Part shown: positions 52,978 through 63,871 of the stretch, piece after piece
Layout: every line of letters starts with the position of its first letter
Numbering within the stretch: position 1 is the first letter of the stretch
Source: Limnobaculum allomyrinae
GTDB taxonomy: Bacteria; Pseudomonadota; Gammaproteobacteria; Enterobacterales; Enterobacteriaceae
DNA: 64,000 bases
Direction: 5' to 3'
NCBI RefSeq assembly: GCF_016649425.1
Contig: NZ_JADRCR010000005.1
Location: 255,527-319,526 of the forward strand
Notes under the pieces: generated by a model
Database searches by the model: none
The model's input: only the letters and a program-made list of their open reading frames with translations
Told to the model about the DNA's origin: nothing
Program-made: the position numbers and the translations under genes

Positions 52978-53541
52978 TTATGCGTGGCCTACTTGTGTTG
53001 CAATAGTATGAATGTTTATACCCAGCTTTCTCGCTGCCGTTTGCCAGCGTAGATTTACCGGAACGTGAAATAAAATATTGGTATCTGCCTCGACGGTTAG
53101 CCAGCTGTTTTCCAGTAGCTCTCGTTCCAACTGACCCGCATCCCACCCGGCATAACCTAAAGCGACCAGCGCTTCGGATGGTTGAGAAGCGGTACCCAAG
53201 GTTTCTAATACATCTTTTGATGAGGTGATCATAACATGTTCATTGATCTGGATACTGGATGAAAATTTCTGGCGGGGGGTATGTAAAATGAACCCCCGGT
53301 CGTCCGCCAGCGGCCCGCCGTCCAGTACCGGGTTGTTTAAATGAATATTGGATACCTTTGGTGTTGGGTAGATATCCAGCTTGGCCAGTACTTCTTCGAC
53401 GGTTAGCTCTCCGAGAGGTTTGTTAATAACTAACCCCATCGTACCATTCTGGTTGTGTTCGCAAATATACACAACTGAATGGCTAAAGCAGGGATCTTCC
53501 AGAGTAGGCATTGCAATAAGAAAATGGTGTTGTAAGTTCAT
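52978..53541 (-). CDS. yqgE: DUF179/UPF0301 protein YqgE
   Basis: 187 residues; [45 protein letters not shown] and [19 protein letters not shown] are the family blocks. The structure is known from homologues but the function is not. It is the first gene of the yqgE-ruvX pair, with its promoter in the region after the gshB terminator. Confidence 0.96.
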   Translation of the reverse strand: MNLQHHFLIAMPTLEDPCFSHSVVYICEHNQNGTMGLVINKPLGELTVEEVLAKLDIYPTPKVSNIHLNNPVLDGGPLADDRGFILHTPRQKFSSSIQINEHVMITSSKDVLETLGTASQPSEALVALGYAGWDAGQLERELLENSWLTVEADTNILFHVPVNLRWQTAARKLGINIHTIATQVGHA

Positions 53542-53656
53542 GGTATTAAACCGTTGGCTGAATGGAAATGTGAAGTGTAGGTGCTGTCACCCATTGATTA
53601 TTATAACAAATTTAGCCTACTGATGCTTAGCATGATAACTACTGACATTAAAAAAT

Positions 53657-53696
53657 TGACTCTGTCCCTTAAATTACAGGTGACAGAGTCATTTTG
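53657..53696. terminator. Terminator after gshB
   Basis: TGACTCTGTC (53657-53666) pairs with GACAGAGTCA (53682-53691). On the minus strand the hairpin is followed by ATTTTTTAA, ending gshB; the plus strand also has TTTTG. Confidence 0.75.
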
Positions 53697-53727
53697 TTAA
53701 ACAAGCCTATTACTTGAGAGTAGCAGC

Positions 53728-54675
53728 TTATTTGAGGCGGCGCTCAATGGCATCCATTAACATACCGGTGATAGAAACATCCGGGAAAGCTGCTTCAATT
53801 TCACGAATACAGGTTGGGCTGGTGACGTTTATTTCCGTAAGCTTGTCGCCAATGATATCCAACCCAACAAACACTAACCCTTTTTCTTTCAGAATAGGCG
53901 CCACGCTGCGGGCAATTTTCCAGTCGCTTTCGCTTAAAGGACGAGCTTCACCACGTCCACCAGCAGCCAGATTGCCTCGGGTTTCTCCTTGTTTAGGAAT
54001 ACGAGCCAGGCAGTAAGGAACTGGCTCTCCGTCGACGACCAGAACGCGTTTATCACCATCAGAAATCTGTGGAACAAAGTTTTGTGCCATACAGTAACGG
54101 GTGCCTAATTCAGTCAGGGTTTCAATGATCACTGACAGGTTAGGATCGTTTGGTTTAACGCGGAAAATTGAGGAGCCACCCATTCCATCTAATGGTTTGA
54201 GGATAATGTCACCATGCTCCGCATAGAAACGGCGGATATGCTCTGCACTGCGGGAAACCAGTGTGGATGGCGTAAGCTCCGGGAACCAGGCGGTAAACAG
54301 TTTTTCATTACAGTCGCGCAGGCTTTGAGGCTTGTTGACGATCAGCGTACCTTTTGCTTCCGCACGTTCCAGAATGTAAGTGGCGTAGATATATTCAGTA
54401 TCAAACGGAGGATCTTTCCGCATCAAAATGACATCAAGATCGTGCAGTGGGATCTCTTGTTCCTGATGGAAATCGAACCAGTGCTCTTTATCATATTGAA
54501 CCGTCAGGGTGCGCGTGCGTGCGCGGGCTTCTCCGGTATGCAGATACAGATCGTTCATTTCCATATAGTGCAGTTCCCAGCCGCGTTTTTGCGCTTCTTG
54601 CAACATAGCAAAGCTGGAGTCTTTCTTAATGTTGATGGACGTAATAGGGTCCATCACGATGCCGAGCTTGATCAT
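53728..54675 (-). CDS. gshB: Glutathione synthetase
   Basis: 315 residues from MIKLGIVMDPITSINIKKDS. ATP-grasp features: DVILMRKDPPFDTEYIYAT, ILKPLDGMGGSSIFR (glycine-rich loop), FVPQISDGDKRVLVVDG and INVTSPTCIREIE. It joins gamma-glutamylcysteine with glycine to make glutathione. It starts ten bases after rsmE ends, in the conserved rsmE-gshB order. Confidence 0.97.
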   Translation of the reverse strand: MIKLGIVMDPITSINIKKDSSFAMLQEAQKRGWELHYMEMNDLYLHTGEARARTRTLTVQYDKEHWFDFHQEQEIPLHDLDVILMRKDPPFDTEYIYATYILERAEAKGTLIVNKPQSLRDCNEKLFTAWFPELTPSTLVSRSAEHIRRFYAEHGDIILKPLDGMGGSSIFRVKPNDPNLSVIIETLTELGTRYCMAQNFVPQISDGDKRVLVVDGEPVPYCLARIPKQGETRGNLAAGGRGEARPLSESDWKIARSVAPILKEKGLVFVGLDIIGDKLTEINVTSPTCIREIEAAFPDVSITGMLMDAIERRLK

Positions 54676-54685
54676 CTTTTTCTCC

Positions 54686-55417
54686 TTATCCCAGATCGCC
54701 GAAGCGTACCTGTAGTGCAGCAATCGCGGTAAGCGCCGCGGTTTCTGTGCGCAGAATCCGGGGGCCGAGTAAAATATCTGTAAAATCGTAATGCGCTGTC
54801 ATGTCGATCTCTTCCTGGGATAATCCTCCTTCAGGGCCAATCAACAGACGAATGTTTTGTACCGGCATAGTGAGCGTATTTATGCTCTGGCGGGCTCTTG
54901 GATGCAGATTTAATTTAATGCCGCCATCCGATTCTGAACACCAGGCTTCAAGGTTCATTACCGGGCGGATTTCGGGAATTCGGTTACGCCCACACTGTTC
55001 ACAAGCGGCAATGGCAATTTTCTGCCACTGCTGTACTTTCTTTTCCAGTCTCTCTTGATCCAGCTTTACGCCACAACGTTCTGAAATTAGAGGGGTTATC
55101 ACATTGACACCCAACTCGATAGATTTTTGAATGGTGAATTCCATCTTCTCACCACGGGAAATTACCTGACCAAGATGAAAATTAAGCGGTGACTCAAGGT
55201 TCTCTTCTCGCTTATCAACGACATTGACCAGTACCTGCTTTTTATCAACCCGAGTAATTACAGCATCAAAAACGTGATTGCTACCATCAAACAGCATCAA
55301 TTGATGCTCTGGCTGCATGCGTAGTACGCGACCAACATGATTCGCTGCATCGTCACTCAGGGCGATATCATTAGCGATAGCAAGAGGATGGGGATGATAG
55401 ATGCGGGGAATGCGCAT
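54686..55417 (-). CDS. rsmE: 16S rRNA (uracil-1498-N3)-methyltransferase
   Basis: 243 residues. N-terminal PUA-like part (1-70, [13 protein letters not shown] and [16 protein letters not shown]) and a SPOUT domain with the knot sequence [15 protein letters not shown] and [13 protein letters not shown]. It methylates U1498 of 16S rRNA. It lies before gshB. In E. coli, endA separates rsmE from sprT; here there are only about 200 bases without a gene. Confidence 0.97.
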   Translation of the reverse strand: MRIPRIYHPHPLAIANDIALSDDAANHVGRVLRMQPEHQLMLFDGSNHVFDAVITRVDKKQVLVNVVDKREENLESPLNFHLGQVISRGEKMEFTIQKSIELGVNVITPLISERCGVKLDQERLEKKVQQWQKIAIAACEQCGRNRIPEIRPVMNLEAWCSESDGGIKLNLHPRARQSINTLTMPVQNIRLLIGPEGGLSQEEIDMTAHYDFTDILLGPRILRTETAALTAIAALQVRFGDLG

Positions 55418-55618
55418 AGTTATATTCTGTTTTCCGGTATCTTCCTGAATTAACAGGCATTCAAGGGGTATTCTTTTCCGGCTAAATGGCCAAAGAAGTC
55501 GTAAATATGCTAACTGAACCGGATAAGCTTAATATTGTAGAACAGACTGTTCAACCCTGCGTTGTTTTTATCGCCATTAAAAGCCGGAAAAGTTCAGTGA
55601 ATTGGGGATTCTGATAGT

Positions 55619-56122
55619 TTAAGCGTCGGCGGGTTTCAGCAGGCTACCGCAGCGTTTGCAACGATATTCACTCTCTTTACGCATGATTTTATTATGGCGA
55701 CGTATGGTTAACTGATGAGTTTGGCAATTGCAGGTATAGGTAAAAGTTTTTCCTTGTACCGATAGTACATTAAAACAGTGTGTTCGGGTTGCGCTAACCC
55801 CTAATACTCTTTCCATCATCCATTGCCATTGGCTGCCGTGTGGAGATACGCGACCAAACTGACGATAAACCAGCAAATGTGCCAGTTCATGGGGAACCAC
55901 ATCATCAATAAATTGCTGCCCATTTTCTACCAACAAAACAGCATTCAGGCGAATTTCCCACTGGGTGAGATGAGCGGTTCCGGCAGTAGTTCCTCGTTGA
56001 CGATAGGTCACTTTGGGTTCTGGATAGTCCGTTTCTAAATGGTGATTAGCCAATGCCAGATAATGGCGCAGGCAACGCATAACGGCTTGTTGGGTAGCGA
56101 TAGGAAGGCGAAGTGTGGTCAT
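55619..56122 (-). CDS. sprT: SprT-family zinc protease-like protein
   Basis: 167 residues from [17 protein letters not shown], the start that matches E. coli SprT; the frame opens 22 codons earlier. The zinc motif is [16 protein letters not shown] (HExxH), with the distal zinc ribbon [11 protein letters not shown] and [10 protein letters not shown]. The family contains the eukaryotic Spartan proteases; the E. coli protein has no settled role. It lies downstream of metK behind the metK terminator. Confidence 0.94.
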   Translation of the reverse strand: MTTLRLPIATQQAVMRCLRHYLALANHHLETDYPEPKVTYRQRGTTAGTAHLTQWEIRLNAVLLVENGQQFIDDVVPHELAHLLVYRQFGRVSPHGSQWQWMMERVLGVSATRTHCFNVLSVQGKTFTYTCNCQTHQLTIRRHNKIMRKESEYRCKRCGSLLKPADA

Positions 56123-56154
56123 GGATGCTAGCATAGCGAGGCGGCATAAAATGA

Positions 56155-56193
56155 GCAATAAAAAACGGCGTGAGGCTGGTGCCATCACGCCGC
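56155..56193 (-). terminator. Terminator after metK
   Basis: CGGCGTGA (56166-56173) pairs with TCACGCCG (56185-56192); on the minus strand it is followed by TTTTTTATTG. It overlaps the longest possible reading of the sprT frame, supporting the shorter sprT start. Confidence 0.8.
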
Positions 56194-56220
56194 TAAATTA
56201 GTTGCGACGCTTACTGGAGC

Positions 56221-57375
56221 TTATTTAAGCCCGGCAGCTTCACGCAGCATCGCCGCTTTATCGGTTTTTTCCCATGGGAAATGTTCACGACCAAAGTGGC
56301 CGTAAGCAGCGGTTTGCTGATAAATCGGTCTGATCAAGTCCAACATTTTGATTAATCCATAAGGACGCAGGTCAAAGAACTCGCGAATCAATTGAATTAA
56401 ACGGTCATGTGGAATTTTTTCTGTGCCAAAAGTTTCCAACATAATTGAGGTTGGTTCGGCAACGCCAATGGCGTAAGAAACCTGAATTTCACAGCGATCC
56501 GCCAGGCCTGCAGCAACGATATTCTTAGCCACGTAGCGAGCGGCATAAGCTGCCGAACGGTCAACTTTAGAAGGATCTTTACCGGAGAATGCCCCACCGC
56601 CGTGACGCGCTGCACCACCGTAGGTATCAACGATAATTTTACGACCGGTCAATCCACAGTCACCCATTGGCCCACCAATAACAAAACGGCCAGTTGGGTT
56701 AATAAAGTATTTGGTATTGGCAGTTAACCACTCAGCAGGCAGAACCGGCTTAATGATGTGCTCCATAACCGCTTCCTGCAGATCTTTTTGACCGATATGC
56801 TCAGAGTGCTGAGTTGACAGGACTACCGCATCAATGCCGCTGATCTTGCCATTGTCATACATAAACGTGACCTGGCTTTTGGCATCCGGACGTAACCAGG
56901 GAAGAGTGCCGTTTTTACGCACTTCAGCCTGACGCTCCATTAAGCGGTGGGCATAGGTAATTGGCGCAGGCATCAAAACTTCAGTTTCGTTAGTCGCATA
57001 GCCAAACATAATGCCCTGATCGCCGGCACCTTGCTCTAATGGATCGCTGCGGTCAACACCCTGATTGATATCCCGTGACTGTTTGCCAATAGCGCTCAAT
57101 ACCGCACAAGAATTAGCATCAAATCCCATATCTGAGTGGGTGTAACCAATGTCACATACGGTACGACGGGTCAGTTCTTCAATATCTACCCAGGCTGATG
57201 TGGTGATCTCACCGCCCACTAAAACCATACCGGTTTTAATGTAGGTTTCACAGGCTACACGCGCTTTAGGATCTTGTTCAAGGATCGCATCAAGTACAGC
57301 ATCAGAAATTTGGTCGGCAATTTTATCAGGATGCCCTTCGGATACGGATTCGGAAGTAAACAGGTGTTGGGCCAT
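56221..57375 (-). CDS. metK: S-adenosylmethionine synthetase
   Basis: 384 residues, full length. The N-terminal [21 protein letters not shown] holds the catalytic His; [12 protein letters not shown] is the SAM synthetase signature and [20 protein letters not shown] the P-loop-like signature. It makes SAM from methionine and ATP in the cytoplasm and feeds both methylation and, with the nearby speA and speB products, polyamine synthesis. Upstream there are degenerate tandem MetJ-like boxes. Confidence 0.98.
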   Translation of the reverse strand: MAQHLFTSESVSEGHPDKIADQISDAVLDAILEQDPKARVACETYIKTGMVLVGGEITTSAWVDIEELTRRTVCDIGYTHSDMGFDANSCAVLSAIGKQSRDINQGVDRSDPLEQGAGDQGIMFGYATNETEVLMPAPITYAHRLMERQAEVRKNGTLPWLRPDAKSQVTFMYDNGKISGIDAVVLSTQHSEHIGQKDLQEAVMEHIIKPVLPAEWLTANTKYFINPTGRFVIGGPMGDCGLTGRKIIVDTYGGAARHGGGAFSGKDPSKVDRSAAYAARYVAKNIVAAGLADRCEIQVSYAIGVAEPTSIMLETFGTEKIPHDRLIQLIREFFDLRPYGLIKMLDLIRPIYQQTAAYGHFGREHFPWEKTDKAAMLREAAGLK

Positions 57376-58109
57376 TTCTTCTCTTACCTCTAAGACGGTT
57401 TAACTGCAAAGCGGCACTATCTCTTATTGGGGGAGATAGTTTAACGTCTCCGCTGGTTTCGGCGTGAGACAACGCATGTGCAGATTAAGGAGTTCATGAA
57501 TACGTTCATTAATCAGTATAGACGGATTAACTTCTGGATGGCTATTCTAAAGATTTACCACAATATTACCAGTTGTTTTTTATCTGAAATTATTCAACTT
57601 ATTGTTATAAAAAATATTTTTTTTAAAGCTGTCCATAAATGACAAGTTTGGCTGGGCAAAGTAGCAGTAAACCGGGTTGAAATATAAATAATGGATGGTC
57701 GGCGTGGGATAAAAATATTAACTGTTTAATTATCATTTAGTTCTGAAAAAAATGCTTTTTTGCCGTAGATAATCAGGCTTTTGATCTGGTTATATATCCG
57801 GATAATTATCACCGTATCTTAAGTTGTACTTATCTTCTTTATTTATTGATTTTTAAGTTGTTTTTTTCGCTCTGGTCGCTAACTATCTTTCGGACATATT
57901 TATAAACAAAAATTTTGTTTCCTGCTGTCAGATTACTTCATTAACAATATGAAATAGCAATATTATCGTCTATTCTTATGCGGTCGTATGGTCCGGGTAG
58001 TTACCCTCCAGTGCTACATGGTGAAATACGAACTAATCGGGTAGTTTTTACTGTTGAGTTGCTCAGATCGGTTTGTTTCCGTTCCGGGCTCTAAGAGGCT
58101 TATGTTGTT
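57376..58109. other. Long divergent spacer between metK and speA
   Basis: About 730 bases, mostly AT-rich. E. coli has the small genes yqgB and yqgD here. A 38-codon frame at 57978-58094 ends 15 bases before speA, but no ribosome binding site precedes it and it does not resemble yqgB, so it is not called. Promoters of both genes must lie here. Confidence 0.5.
57520..57543. promoter_or_regulatory. Possible MetJ operator upstream of metK
   Basis: Three tandem octamers AGACGGAT, TAACTTCT and GGATGGCT match the AGACGTCT box at 5-6 of 8 positions each, 145-168 bases before the metK start. MetJ control of metK is established in E. coli; this site is a weak match. Confidence 0.35.
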
Positions 58110-60008
58110 ATGACAAACGGTTCCGCAAGCAAAATGATGCGTACTTATAATGTTGCTCACTGGGGTGGTGGTTATTATGGCGTGAATGAATTTGGCCATA
58201 TTACTGTCTGTCCGGATCCTGACTTACCTGATGCACGCGTGGATCTGGCAACGTTAGTTCAGGGAATGCAAGAACAGGGGCAACGACTGCCATCTTTGTT
58301 TTGTTTTCCACAAATACTTCAGCATCGTTTGCGTTCTATTAATGCTGCGTTTAAACGTGCACGTGAGTCGTTTGGTTATGAAGGCAACTATTTTTTAGTT
58401 TATCCGATTAAAGTTAATCAACAGCGTCGGGTGATTGAATCACTGGTTAATTCCGGTGAGCCTTTAGGACTGGAAGCCGGTTCTAAAGCTGAATTAATGG
58501 CGGTATTAGGTCACGCCGGATTTACTCGTTCAGTGATCGTTTGTAACGGTTATAAGGATCGTGAATATATTCGTCTGGCATTAACCGGGGAAAAACTTGG
58601 CCATAAGGTTTATCTGGTCATTGAGAAAATGTCCGAGATAAAGGTCGTTCTGGAAGAGGCTAAACGTCTGGACGTGATACCTCGCCTTGGGGTTCGCGCT
58701 CGTCTGGCTTCTCAGGGCTCCGGTAAATGGCAGGCCAGTGGTGGTGATAAGTCTAAATTTGGCTTGTCGGCTTCCCAGGTACTGACGCTGGTGGATACAT
58801 TGCGCGATGCCGGGCGTTTAGACAGCCTGCAACTGCTGCACTTCCATTTGGGATCTCAGCTATCCAATATTCGTGATATTGCCACTGGAGTACGTGAGTC
58901 AGCACGTTTCTACGTGGAATTGCATAAGCTGGGTGTCAACATTCAGTGCTTCGACGTTGGCGGTGGCCTGGGTGTGGATTATGAGGGTACGCGCTCTCAG
59001 TCGGACTGCTCTGTGAACTACGGCCTGAATGAATATGCTAATAACGTTATCTGGGGTATCGGTGAAGCCTGTAATGAACATGGTTTACCGCATCCAACGG
59101 TGATTACTGAATCAGGCCGTGCGGTAACAGCGCACCATACGGTATTGGTTTCTAACGTCATTGGTGTAGAGCGCAATGAATTTGAAGTGCCGCAACCACC
59201 GAATGAAGATGCTCCCCGCGCTTTATGTAGCCTGTGGGATACCTGGCTGGAGATGCAAGAGCCTGAAAATCGTCGCTCACTGCGCGAATGGCTGCATGAT
59301 AGCCAGTTGGATCTGAATGATGTGCATACTCAATATGCACACGGGATGCTGGATTTAGCCGATCGGGCTTATGCCGAGCAGCTCTATCTGACCATTTGCC
59401 ATCATATTCAGCTACAGCTTGAGCCCAGCAATCGTGCTCACCTTCCAATCATTGATGAGCTGGATGAACGTATGGCGGATAAGCTTTACGTTAACTTCTC
59501 GCTGTTCCAGTCAATGCCGGATGCGTGGGGTATCGATCAGCTGTTTCCGGTATTGCCACTGAGCGGGTTGGATAAAGATCCGGAGCGTCGCGTAGTATTA
59601 CTGGATATTACCTGTGATTCTGATGGTGCTATTGATCACTATATCGATGGTGACGGTATGGCAACCACCATGCCAATGCCGCCTTACGATCCGGAAAATC
59701 CTCCGCTGTTAGGCTTCTTTATGGTTGGCGCCTACCAGGAAATTCTGGGCAATATGCATAACCTGTTTGGTGATACCGCATCCGTTGATGTGTTCGTATT
59801 TAATGATGGCAGTGTTGAAGTTGAGCAGTCTGAAGAAGGTAATACGGTCGCGGAAATGCTGGAGTATGTTCAACTTAATCCGGAAACGTTGATGACTCGC
59901 TATCGTGAACAAATCAAGAGTGCTAATTTAAGCCCTGAGCTTGAAGAGCAGTTCCTCGAAGAGTTTGAAGCCGGACTATATGGTTATACTTATCTTGAAG
60001 ATGAGTAA
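58110..60008 (+). CDS. speA: Biosynthetic arginine decarboxylase
   Basis: 632 residues, slightly shorter at the N terminus than the E. coli protein (658), otherwise aligned by eye end to end. The PLP lysine lies in [46 protein letters not shown], and [15 protein letters not shown] with the catalytic Cys are conserved, and the protein ends [12 protein letters not shown]. It converts arginine to agmatine, the first step of the agmatine route to putrescine. AAGAGG at 58093-58098 precedes the start. speB follows on the same strand beyond one opposing gene. Confidence 0.98.
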   Translation: MTNGSASKMMRTYNVAHWGGGYYGVNEFGHITVCPDPDLPDARVDLATLVQGMQEQGQRLPSLFCFPQILQHRLRSINAAFKRARESFGYEGNYFLVYPIKVNQQRRVIESLVNSGEPLGLEAGSKAELMAVLGHAGFTRSVIVCNGYKDREYIRLALTGEKLGHKVYLVIEKMSEIKVVLEEAKRLDVIPRLGVRARLASQGSGKWQASGGDKSKFGLSASQVLTLVDTLRDAGRLDSLQLLHFHLGSQLSNIRDIATGVRESARFYVELHKLGVNIQCFDVGGGLGVDYEGTRSQSDCSVNYGLNEYANNVIWGIGEACNEHGLPHPTVITESGRAVTAHHTVLVSNVIGVERNEFEVPQPPNEDAPRALCSLWDTWLEMQEPENRRSLREWLHDSQLDLNDVHTQYAHGMLDLADRAYAEQLYLTICHHIQLQLEPSNRAHLPIIDELDERMADKLYVNFSLFQSMPDAWGIDQLFPVLPLSGLDKDPERRVVLLDITCDSDGAIDHYIDGDGMATTMPMPPYDPENPPLLGFFMVGAYQEILGNMHNLFGDTASVDVFVFNDGSVEVEQSEEGNTVAEMLEYVQLNPETLMTRYREQIKSANLSPELEEQFLEEFEAGLYGYTYLEDE

Positions 60009-60017
60009 TTAAGTGAT

Positions 60018-60048
60018 AAGCAGGTAGCCAAAGGCTGCCTGCTTTGTT
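60018..60048 (+). terminator. Terminator after speA
   Basis: Twelve-base arms AAGCAGGTAGCC (60018-60029) and GGCTGCCTGCTT (60033-60044, one G-U pair), followed by TGTTCT. Confidence 0.7.
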
Positions 60049-60055
60049 CTATTCT

Positions 60056-60652
60056 CTAGTGCGATAAATAGCTACGAATTCCATCCAAAAACATTTGGGT
60101 TGATATCATTACCAGTATCAGTCCCATCAGCCGTTCCAGTGCATTAACGCCTTTCTCTCCCAGCAGGCGTAAAAACAAGTCGGACATCATTAAAATCATG
60201 GCAGAAAGCGCCCAGGCGATAAACAGCGCAATCGCCAGATAGCCCATTTTATTGGGGTATTGATGCGATAACATCATTAATGATGCGAGAATCGAAGGGC
60301 CGGCGACCAATGGAATGGCCATCGGTACCAAAAAAGGCTCTTCTCCGGCGGGTAAACCCGAGGTATTAGCATTATCGGAAGAGGGAAAAATCATTCTGAT
60401 AGCAATCAGAAACAAAATTATTCCGCCAGAGATGGAAACCGTCTCCGTACGCAGATTTAACACCTCCAGAATTTTCTCACCGGTAAACAGAAAGAGCATC
60501 ATCAGAACCAACGCGATTAACATCTCTCTGATAACAATAATACGGCGACGTTTAGGGTCAATATGTTTGAGGATCGACATAAATATCGGCAGGTTTCCCA
60601 GCGGATCCAGAATAAGAAAAAGTAGAATTATCGCCGATGTCATTTCAGCCAT
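60056..60652 (-). CDS. yhgN: MarC-family membrane protein YhgN
   Basis: 198 residues with six hydrophobic helices. ILDPLGNLPIFMSILKHIDP at the start and GGIILFLIAIRMIF, LVPMAIPLVAGPSILASLMM and LERLMGLILVMISTQMFLDG match YhgN. Membrane protein of unknown substrate. It is a distant paralog of the marC gene at 36043 in this window. E. coli carries yhgN elsewhere, so its place between speA and speB is a local difference. Confidence 0.9.
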   Translation of the reverse strand: MAEMTSAIILLFLILDPLGNLPIFMSILKHIDPKRRRIIVIREMLIALVLMMLFLFTGEKILEVLNLRTETVSISGGIILFLIAIRMIFPSSDNANTSGLPAGEEPFLVPMAIPLVAGPSILASLMMLSHQYPNKMGYLAIALFIAWALSAMILMMSDLFLRLLGEKGVNALERLMGLILVMISTQMFLDGIRSYLSH

Positions 60653-60974
60653 AGTTAAATCCAGTTAGCGTAGTTAGCTTAACTATATACTAACTTTAAT
60701 CGCCGGAAAGATGGGCTAAGTTTATTACTGATGACGGGCTTGAAAAGTCTTCGTTGCCATAATCGATAAGGCCCGGGATTTTTCTTGAAGATGGGGGGAA
60801 TACACTCCATAATTTACCCCAGCACAATTGAAGAATTCTCTGAATCCCTTTCTCGTCGGGCGCTCTATTCTGACGAGGAGGGATTTTTTTTCGCGACTTA
60901 GTTGATTTCTGTTTGTGGCTCATCACCGATGGGGCAGGTAACGGAAAGATAACGCAGATATTTTGAGGAATACA
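60653..60974. other. Spacer between yhgN and speB
   Basis: About 320 bases. A 76-codon minus-strand frame (60696-60926) is basic and without family features and is not called. It should contain the divergent promoters of yhgN and speB. Confidence 0.45.
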
Positions 60975-61892
60975 ATGAATAGCACGCTTGGCAATAAGCC
61001 TGATAATTCACTGGTCTCCAATGCTTTTGGTTTTTTACGTTTACCACTCAATTTTCAGCCGTATGATAGTGATGCTGACTGGGTTATTACTGGTGTGCCT
61101 TTTGATATGGCAACCTCTGGTCGTTCAGGTGCTCGCCATGGGCCAGCAGCTATCCGTCAAGTATCGACTAATCTGGCCTGGGAATCTTGCCGCTGGCCAT
61201 GGACATTTAAACTGCAAAGCAAATTGAAGGTTGTTGATTGCGGCGATGTGGTGTTCAATTTTGGCGATGCTCAGGACATGAGCGAACAGCTTCAGGCTCA
61301 CACCGAACGTTTGCTGGCAGCGGGTAAACGTTGTTTGACCTTTGGTGGCGATCACTTTGTCACCCTGCCTTTATTGAGAGCTCACGCTAAACATTTCGGC
61401 AAAATGGCATTGGTTCATTTTGATGCCCATACCGACACCTATTCTAATGGCAGCAAGTTTGACCACGGTACCATGTTCTATCATGCGCCAAATGAAGGAT
61501 TAATCGACCCAACGCGTTCAGTGCAGATCGGTATTCGTACTGAGCATGACACGAACAACGGTTTTACCGTGCTGGATGCCGCTCAGGTAAACGATCGTAC
61601 GGTAGATGATATTGTTGCTCAGGTTAAAAAGATTGTAGGGGATATGCCGGTTTACCTGACGTTTGATATCGACTGTCTGGATCCTGCTTTTGCGCCGGGT
61701 ACCGGTACCCCAGTGTGTGGCGGGTTAAGCTCCGACCGTGCACTGAAAATTCTGCGCGGATTACAGTCGCTGGATATTGTGGGAATGGATGTAGTGGAAG
61801 TCGCGCCTTCTTACGATCATGCAGAGATGACAGCGCTGGCGGCAGCTACGGTTGCACTGGATATGCTGTATATGCAGGCCGCGAAAAAGTAA
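60975..61892 (+). CDS. speB: Agmatinase
   Basis: 305 residues from ATG 60975 (GAGGA at 60963-60967). Manganese-binding motifs are complete: [20 protein letters not shown] and [18 protein letters not shown], with [18 protein letters not shown] near the end. It hydrolyses agmatine from SpeA to putrescine and urea. In E. coli it lies directly after speA; here yhgN, in the opposite direction, separates them. Confidence 0.98.
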   Translation: MNSTLGNKPDNSLVSNAFGFLRLPLNFQPYDSDADWVITGVPFDMATSGRSGARHGPAAIRQVSTNLAWESCRWPWTFKLQSKLKVVDCGDVVFNFGDAQDMSEQLQAHTERLLAAGKRCLTFGGDHFVTLPLLRAHAKHFGKMALVHFDAHTDTYSNGSKFDHGTMFYHAPNEGLIDPTRSVQIGIRTEHDTNNGFTVLDAAQVNDRTVDDIVAQVKKIVGDMPVYLTFDIDCLDPAFAPGTGTPVCGGLSSDRALKILRGLQSLDIVGMDVVEVAPSYDHAEMTALAAATVALDMLYMQAAKK

Positions 61893-61917
61893 TTTAATCC
61901 AAATATAAAAATAATCT

Positions 61918-61948
61918 AAAACGGCTGATATTTATCAGCCGTTTTTGC
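61918..61948 (+). terminator. Terminator after speB
   Basis: AAAACGGCTGATA and TATCAGCCGTTTTT arms around 61918-61945 with a two-base loop and T-run. Confidence 0.85.
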
Positions 61949-61971
61949 ATTCAGATATTTACTTCAACAGC

Positions 61972-62535
61972 TTATTTCTGTGGGCGGGTCTGGAACAGAA
62001 CCCAGTCAGCATAAGCGTCAATAAAGCTTTGCAGGAAGGTTTTGGTTCTTTCGGTCAGTTCACCATTCTCTTCAAAAATAGCACCGGCGTTACTGATATA
62101 GGCTTCTGGTTGTTGCATGCATGGAATATTCAGAAATACTAGCGACTGGCGTAGATGGTGGTTAGCACCAAAACCGCCAATGGCACCCGGTGATGCACTA
62201 ACAACCGCCCCTGGTTTACCTGACCAGGCGCTTTGTCCGTAAGGTCGGGAACCTACATCCAATGCATTTTTTAAGGCTGCGGGTACAGAACGGTTGTATT
62301 CAGGGGTGACAAACAGTACGGCATCAGCAGCTTTGATTTGATGACGAAATGTGGTGTAAGTCGCAGGTGGAGTGACGTCAATATCTTCGCTATAGAGAGG
62401 TAAATCGCCAATTTCCACGATGTCCAACTTGATTGAAGAGGGCGCTAATTTAGCCAATGCCAGAGCAATTTTTCTGTTGATTGACTCTTTACGCAGGCTA
62501 CCGACCAAAACGGCTACGTGTTTCACTTGACTCAT
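61972..62535 (-). CDS. NAD(P)H-dependent FMN/quinone reductase (ChrR/YieF-like)
   Basis: 187 residues with a flavodoxin-like fold: VLVGSLRKESINRKIALAL binds the FMN phosphate, and LFVTPEYNRSVPAALKNALD carries the second FMN loop typical of the NADPH-dependent FMN reductase family, followed by GKPGAVVSASPGAIGGFGA. ChrR/YieF relatives reduce quinones and chromate by two electrons, limiting oxidative stress. The substrate is inferred. Single gene, convergent with speB. Confidence 0.9.
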   Translation of the reverse strand: MSQVKHVAVLVGSLRKESINRKIALALAKLAPSSIKLDIVEIGDLPLYSEDIDVTPPATYTTFRHQIKAADAVLFVTPEYNRSVPAALKNALDVGSRPYGQSAWSGKPGAVVSASPGAIGGFGANHHLRQSLVFLNIPCMQQPEAYISNAGAIFEENGELTERTKTFLQSFIDAYADWVLFQTRPQK

Positions 62536-62789
62536 AAGACGACTCCTTGGTGAATTTTATTAACGATTCATTCAATACTACAACCTGAATAAGTGATGAA
62601 ACGGGACACTCCGCACAAGTGCGGCATTGATATAAAAGATAGTTGATAATTATCGCACTGGCAAAAAAATACCTGATAAATGAAAAGATTATCTCTGTTT
62701 TGTTAGCGAATGAATCACTCTACGCCACTTAATGATCGGGCGTTAATGATTTCGTGCCAAATATTCAGGAAGGGAAATTTAGAACAATA

Positions 62790-62818
62790 AAAAAACCGAG
62801 GTATTACCTCGGTTTTAA
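62790..62818 (-). terminator. Terminator after loiP
   Basis: Perfect 12-base arms AAAACCGAGGTA and TACCTCGGTTTT with a one-base centre; T-rich on both strands. It follows the loiP stop by about 55 bases. Confidence 0.75.
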
Positions 62819-62871
62819 AACTATATAGCAGAAATGCGTTGATAATTTATCAAGCTATTCTGTCTAATATA

Positions 62872-63621
62872 TTACTTACCACCGTCAGCAGCGATACGTG
62901 CTCTGATTGCATCTGCACGCTCTTTAGAACCTGGGTGAGAGCTCATCATACCAGCACTTGCACCACCGTCTAACTGAGCCAGTTTGTCAAACGCAGTTGC
63001 CAGAGCAGCTGTTTTCAGTTTCTTCTGCTTCAGCAGGTCGTAAGAGAAGGTATCAGCTTCTGATTCTTGAGACTGAGAGAACTGAGCGTTGATCAGTGCG
63101 TTAGCGAAATCCAGAACCTGAGCGTCGTTCAGAACTGCTGCAGTTTTGCCGCCGTACTGAAGTGCTGCCTGGGTAGCGAACTGAGCTGCATAAGCAACCT
63201 GGAATGCTTTCTTGGTGTGGCCTAAATCAACGTGACCAATTTCGTGGCCCAGAACGCCGATTACTTCATCGTCAGTCATCTTATCCATCAGACCGCTATA
63301 CACACGGATACAGCCGTTAGCCATTGCCCATGCGTTGATGTCATCAGTTAAGTAAACTTTGTAGTTCAGAGGTTGACCATTGATGTTGGTGCCTAACTTC
63401 TTGGAGATGTTGTTCAGACGTTTGGTGTACTTGCTGCTCTTGCCTGCAACTTTGTTAGTCTGATCCATTTCTTTACAAGATTGATCTGACAGCGCTTTAA
63501 CTTCAGCATCACTTACAGTGACAGCAGACAGAAGGGTATCACCAAAACTACCGCTCTGGCAGCCCGCTAACATGGTAGCTGATGCTAAGGTTACAGCGAT
63601 TAAAGTAGAACGCATTTTCAT
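62872..63621 (-). CDS. loiP: M48 metalloprotease LoiP (YggG)
   Basis: 249 residues. The lipoprotein signal MKMRSTLIAVTLASATMLAGC ends in a lipobox, giving an outer-membrane-anchored protease. The zinc motif is GVLGHEIGHVDLGHT (HExxH) and the third ligand Glu lies in QSQESEADTFSYDLL. LoiP cleaves Phe-Phe sites and is induced in low osmolarity in E. coli. It is divergent from tktA, as in E. coli. Confidence 0.96.
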   Translation of the reverse strand: MKMRSTLIAVTLASATMLAGCQSGSFGDTLLSAVTVSDAEVKALSDQSCKEMDQTNKVAGKSSKYTKRLNNISKKLGTNINGQPLNYKVYLTDDINAWAMANGCIRVYSGLMDKMTDDEVIGVLGHEIGHVDLGHTKKAFQVAYAAQFATQAALQYGGKTAAVLNDAQVLDFANALINAQFSQSQESEADTFSYDLLKQKKLKTAALATAFDKLAQLDGGASAGMMSSHPGSKERADAIRARIAADGGK

Positions 63622-63871
63622 AAAACTATCTTCCTGTGATTATATGATTATTAGCCTTCAAGACTGGTCCTATCCAGTTGGACGATAATATCAATAATAA
63701 AAGAGTGTGTCATGAGGAATTGAAAAGATCTGTGACACAAAATCCCACCTTTATTGCAACCATTTGTGTCGTCAATCGGGGTTGCCGTTTTAGCGCTGAC
63801 TTGAGAAGATAAGGGCGTTTTTCCTATTCTGGATCTGAACCTCGAATCCTAAGCCTAAAATGGAGTTAATA

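Noticed and set aside
57978..58094. 38-codon ORF before speA as a yqgB-like leader
   Set aside because: No Shine-Dalgarno sequence and no convincing resemblance to YqgB.
60696..60926. 76-codon basic ORF between yhgN and speB
   Set aside because: No ribosome binding site or family features; the region must hold divergent promoters.
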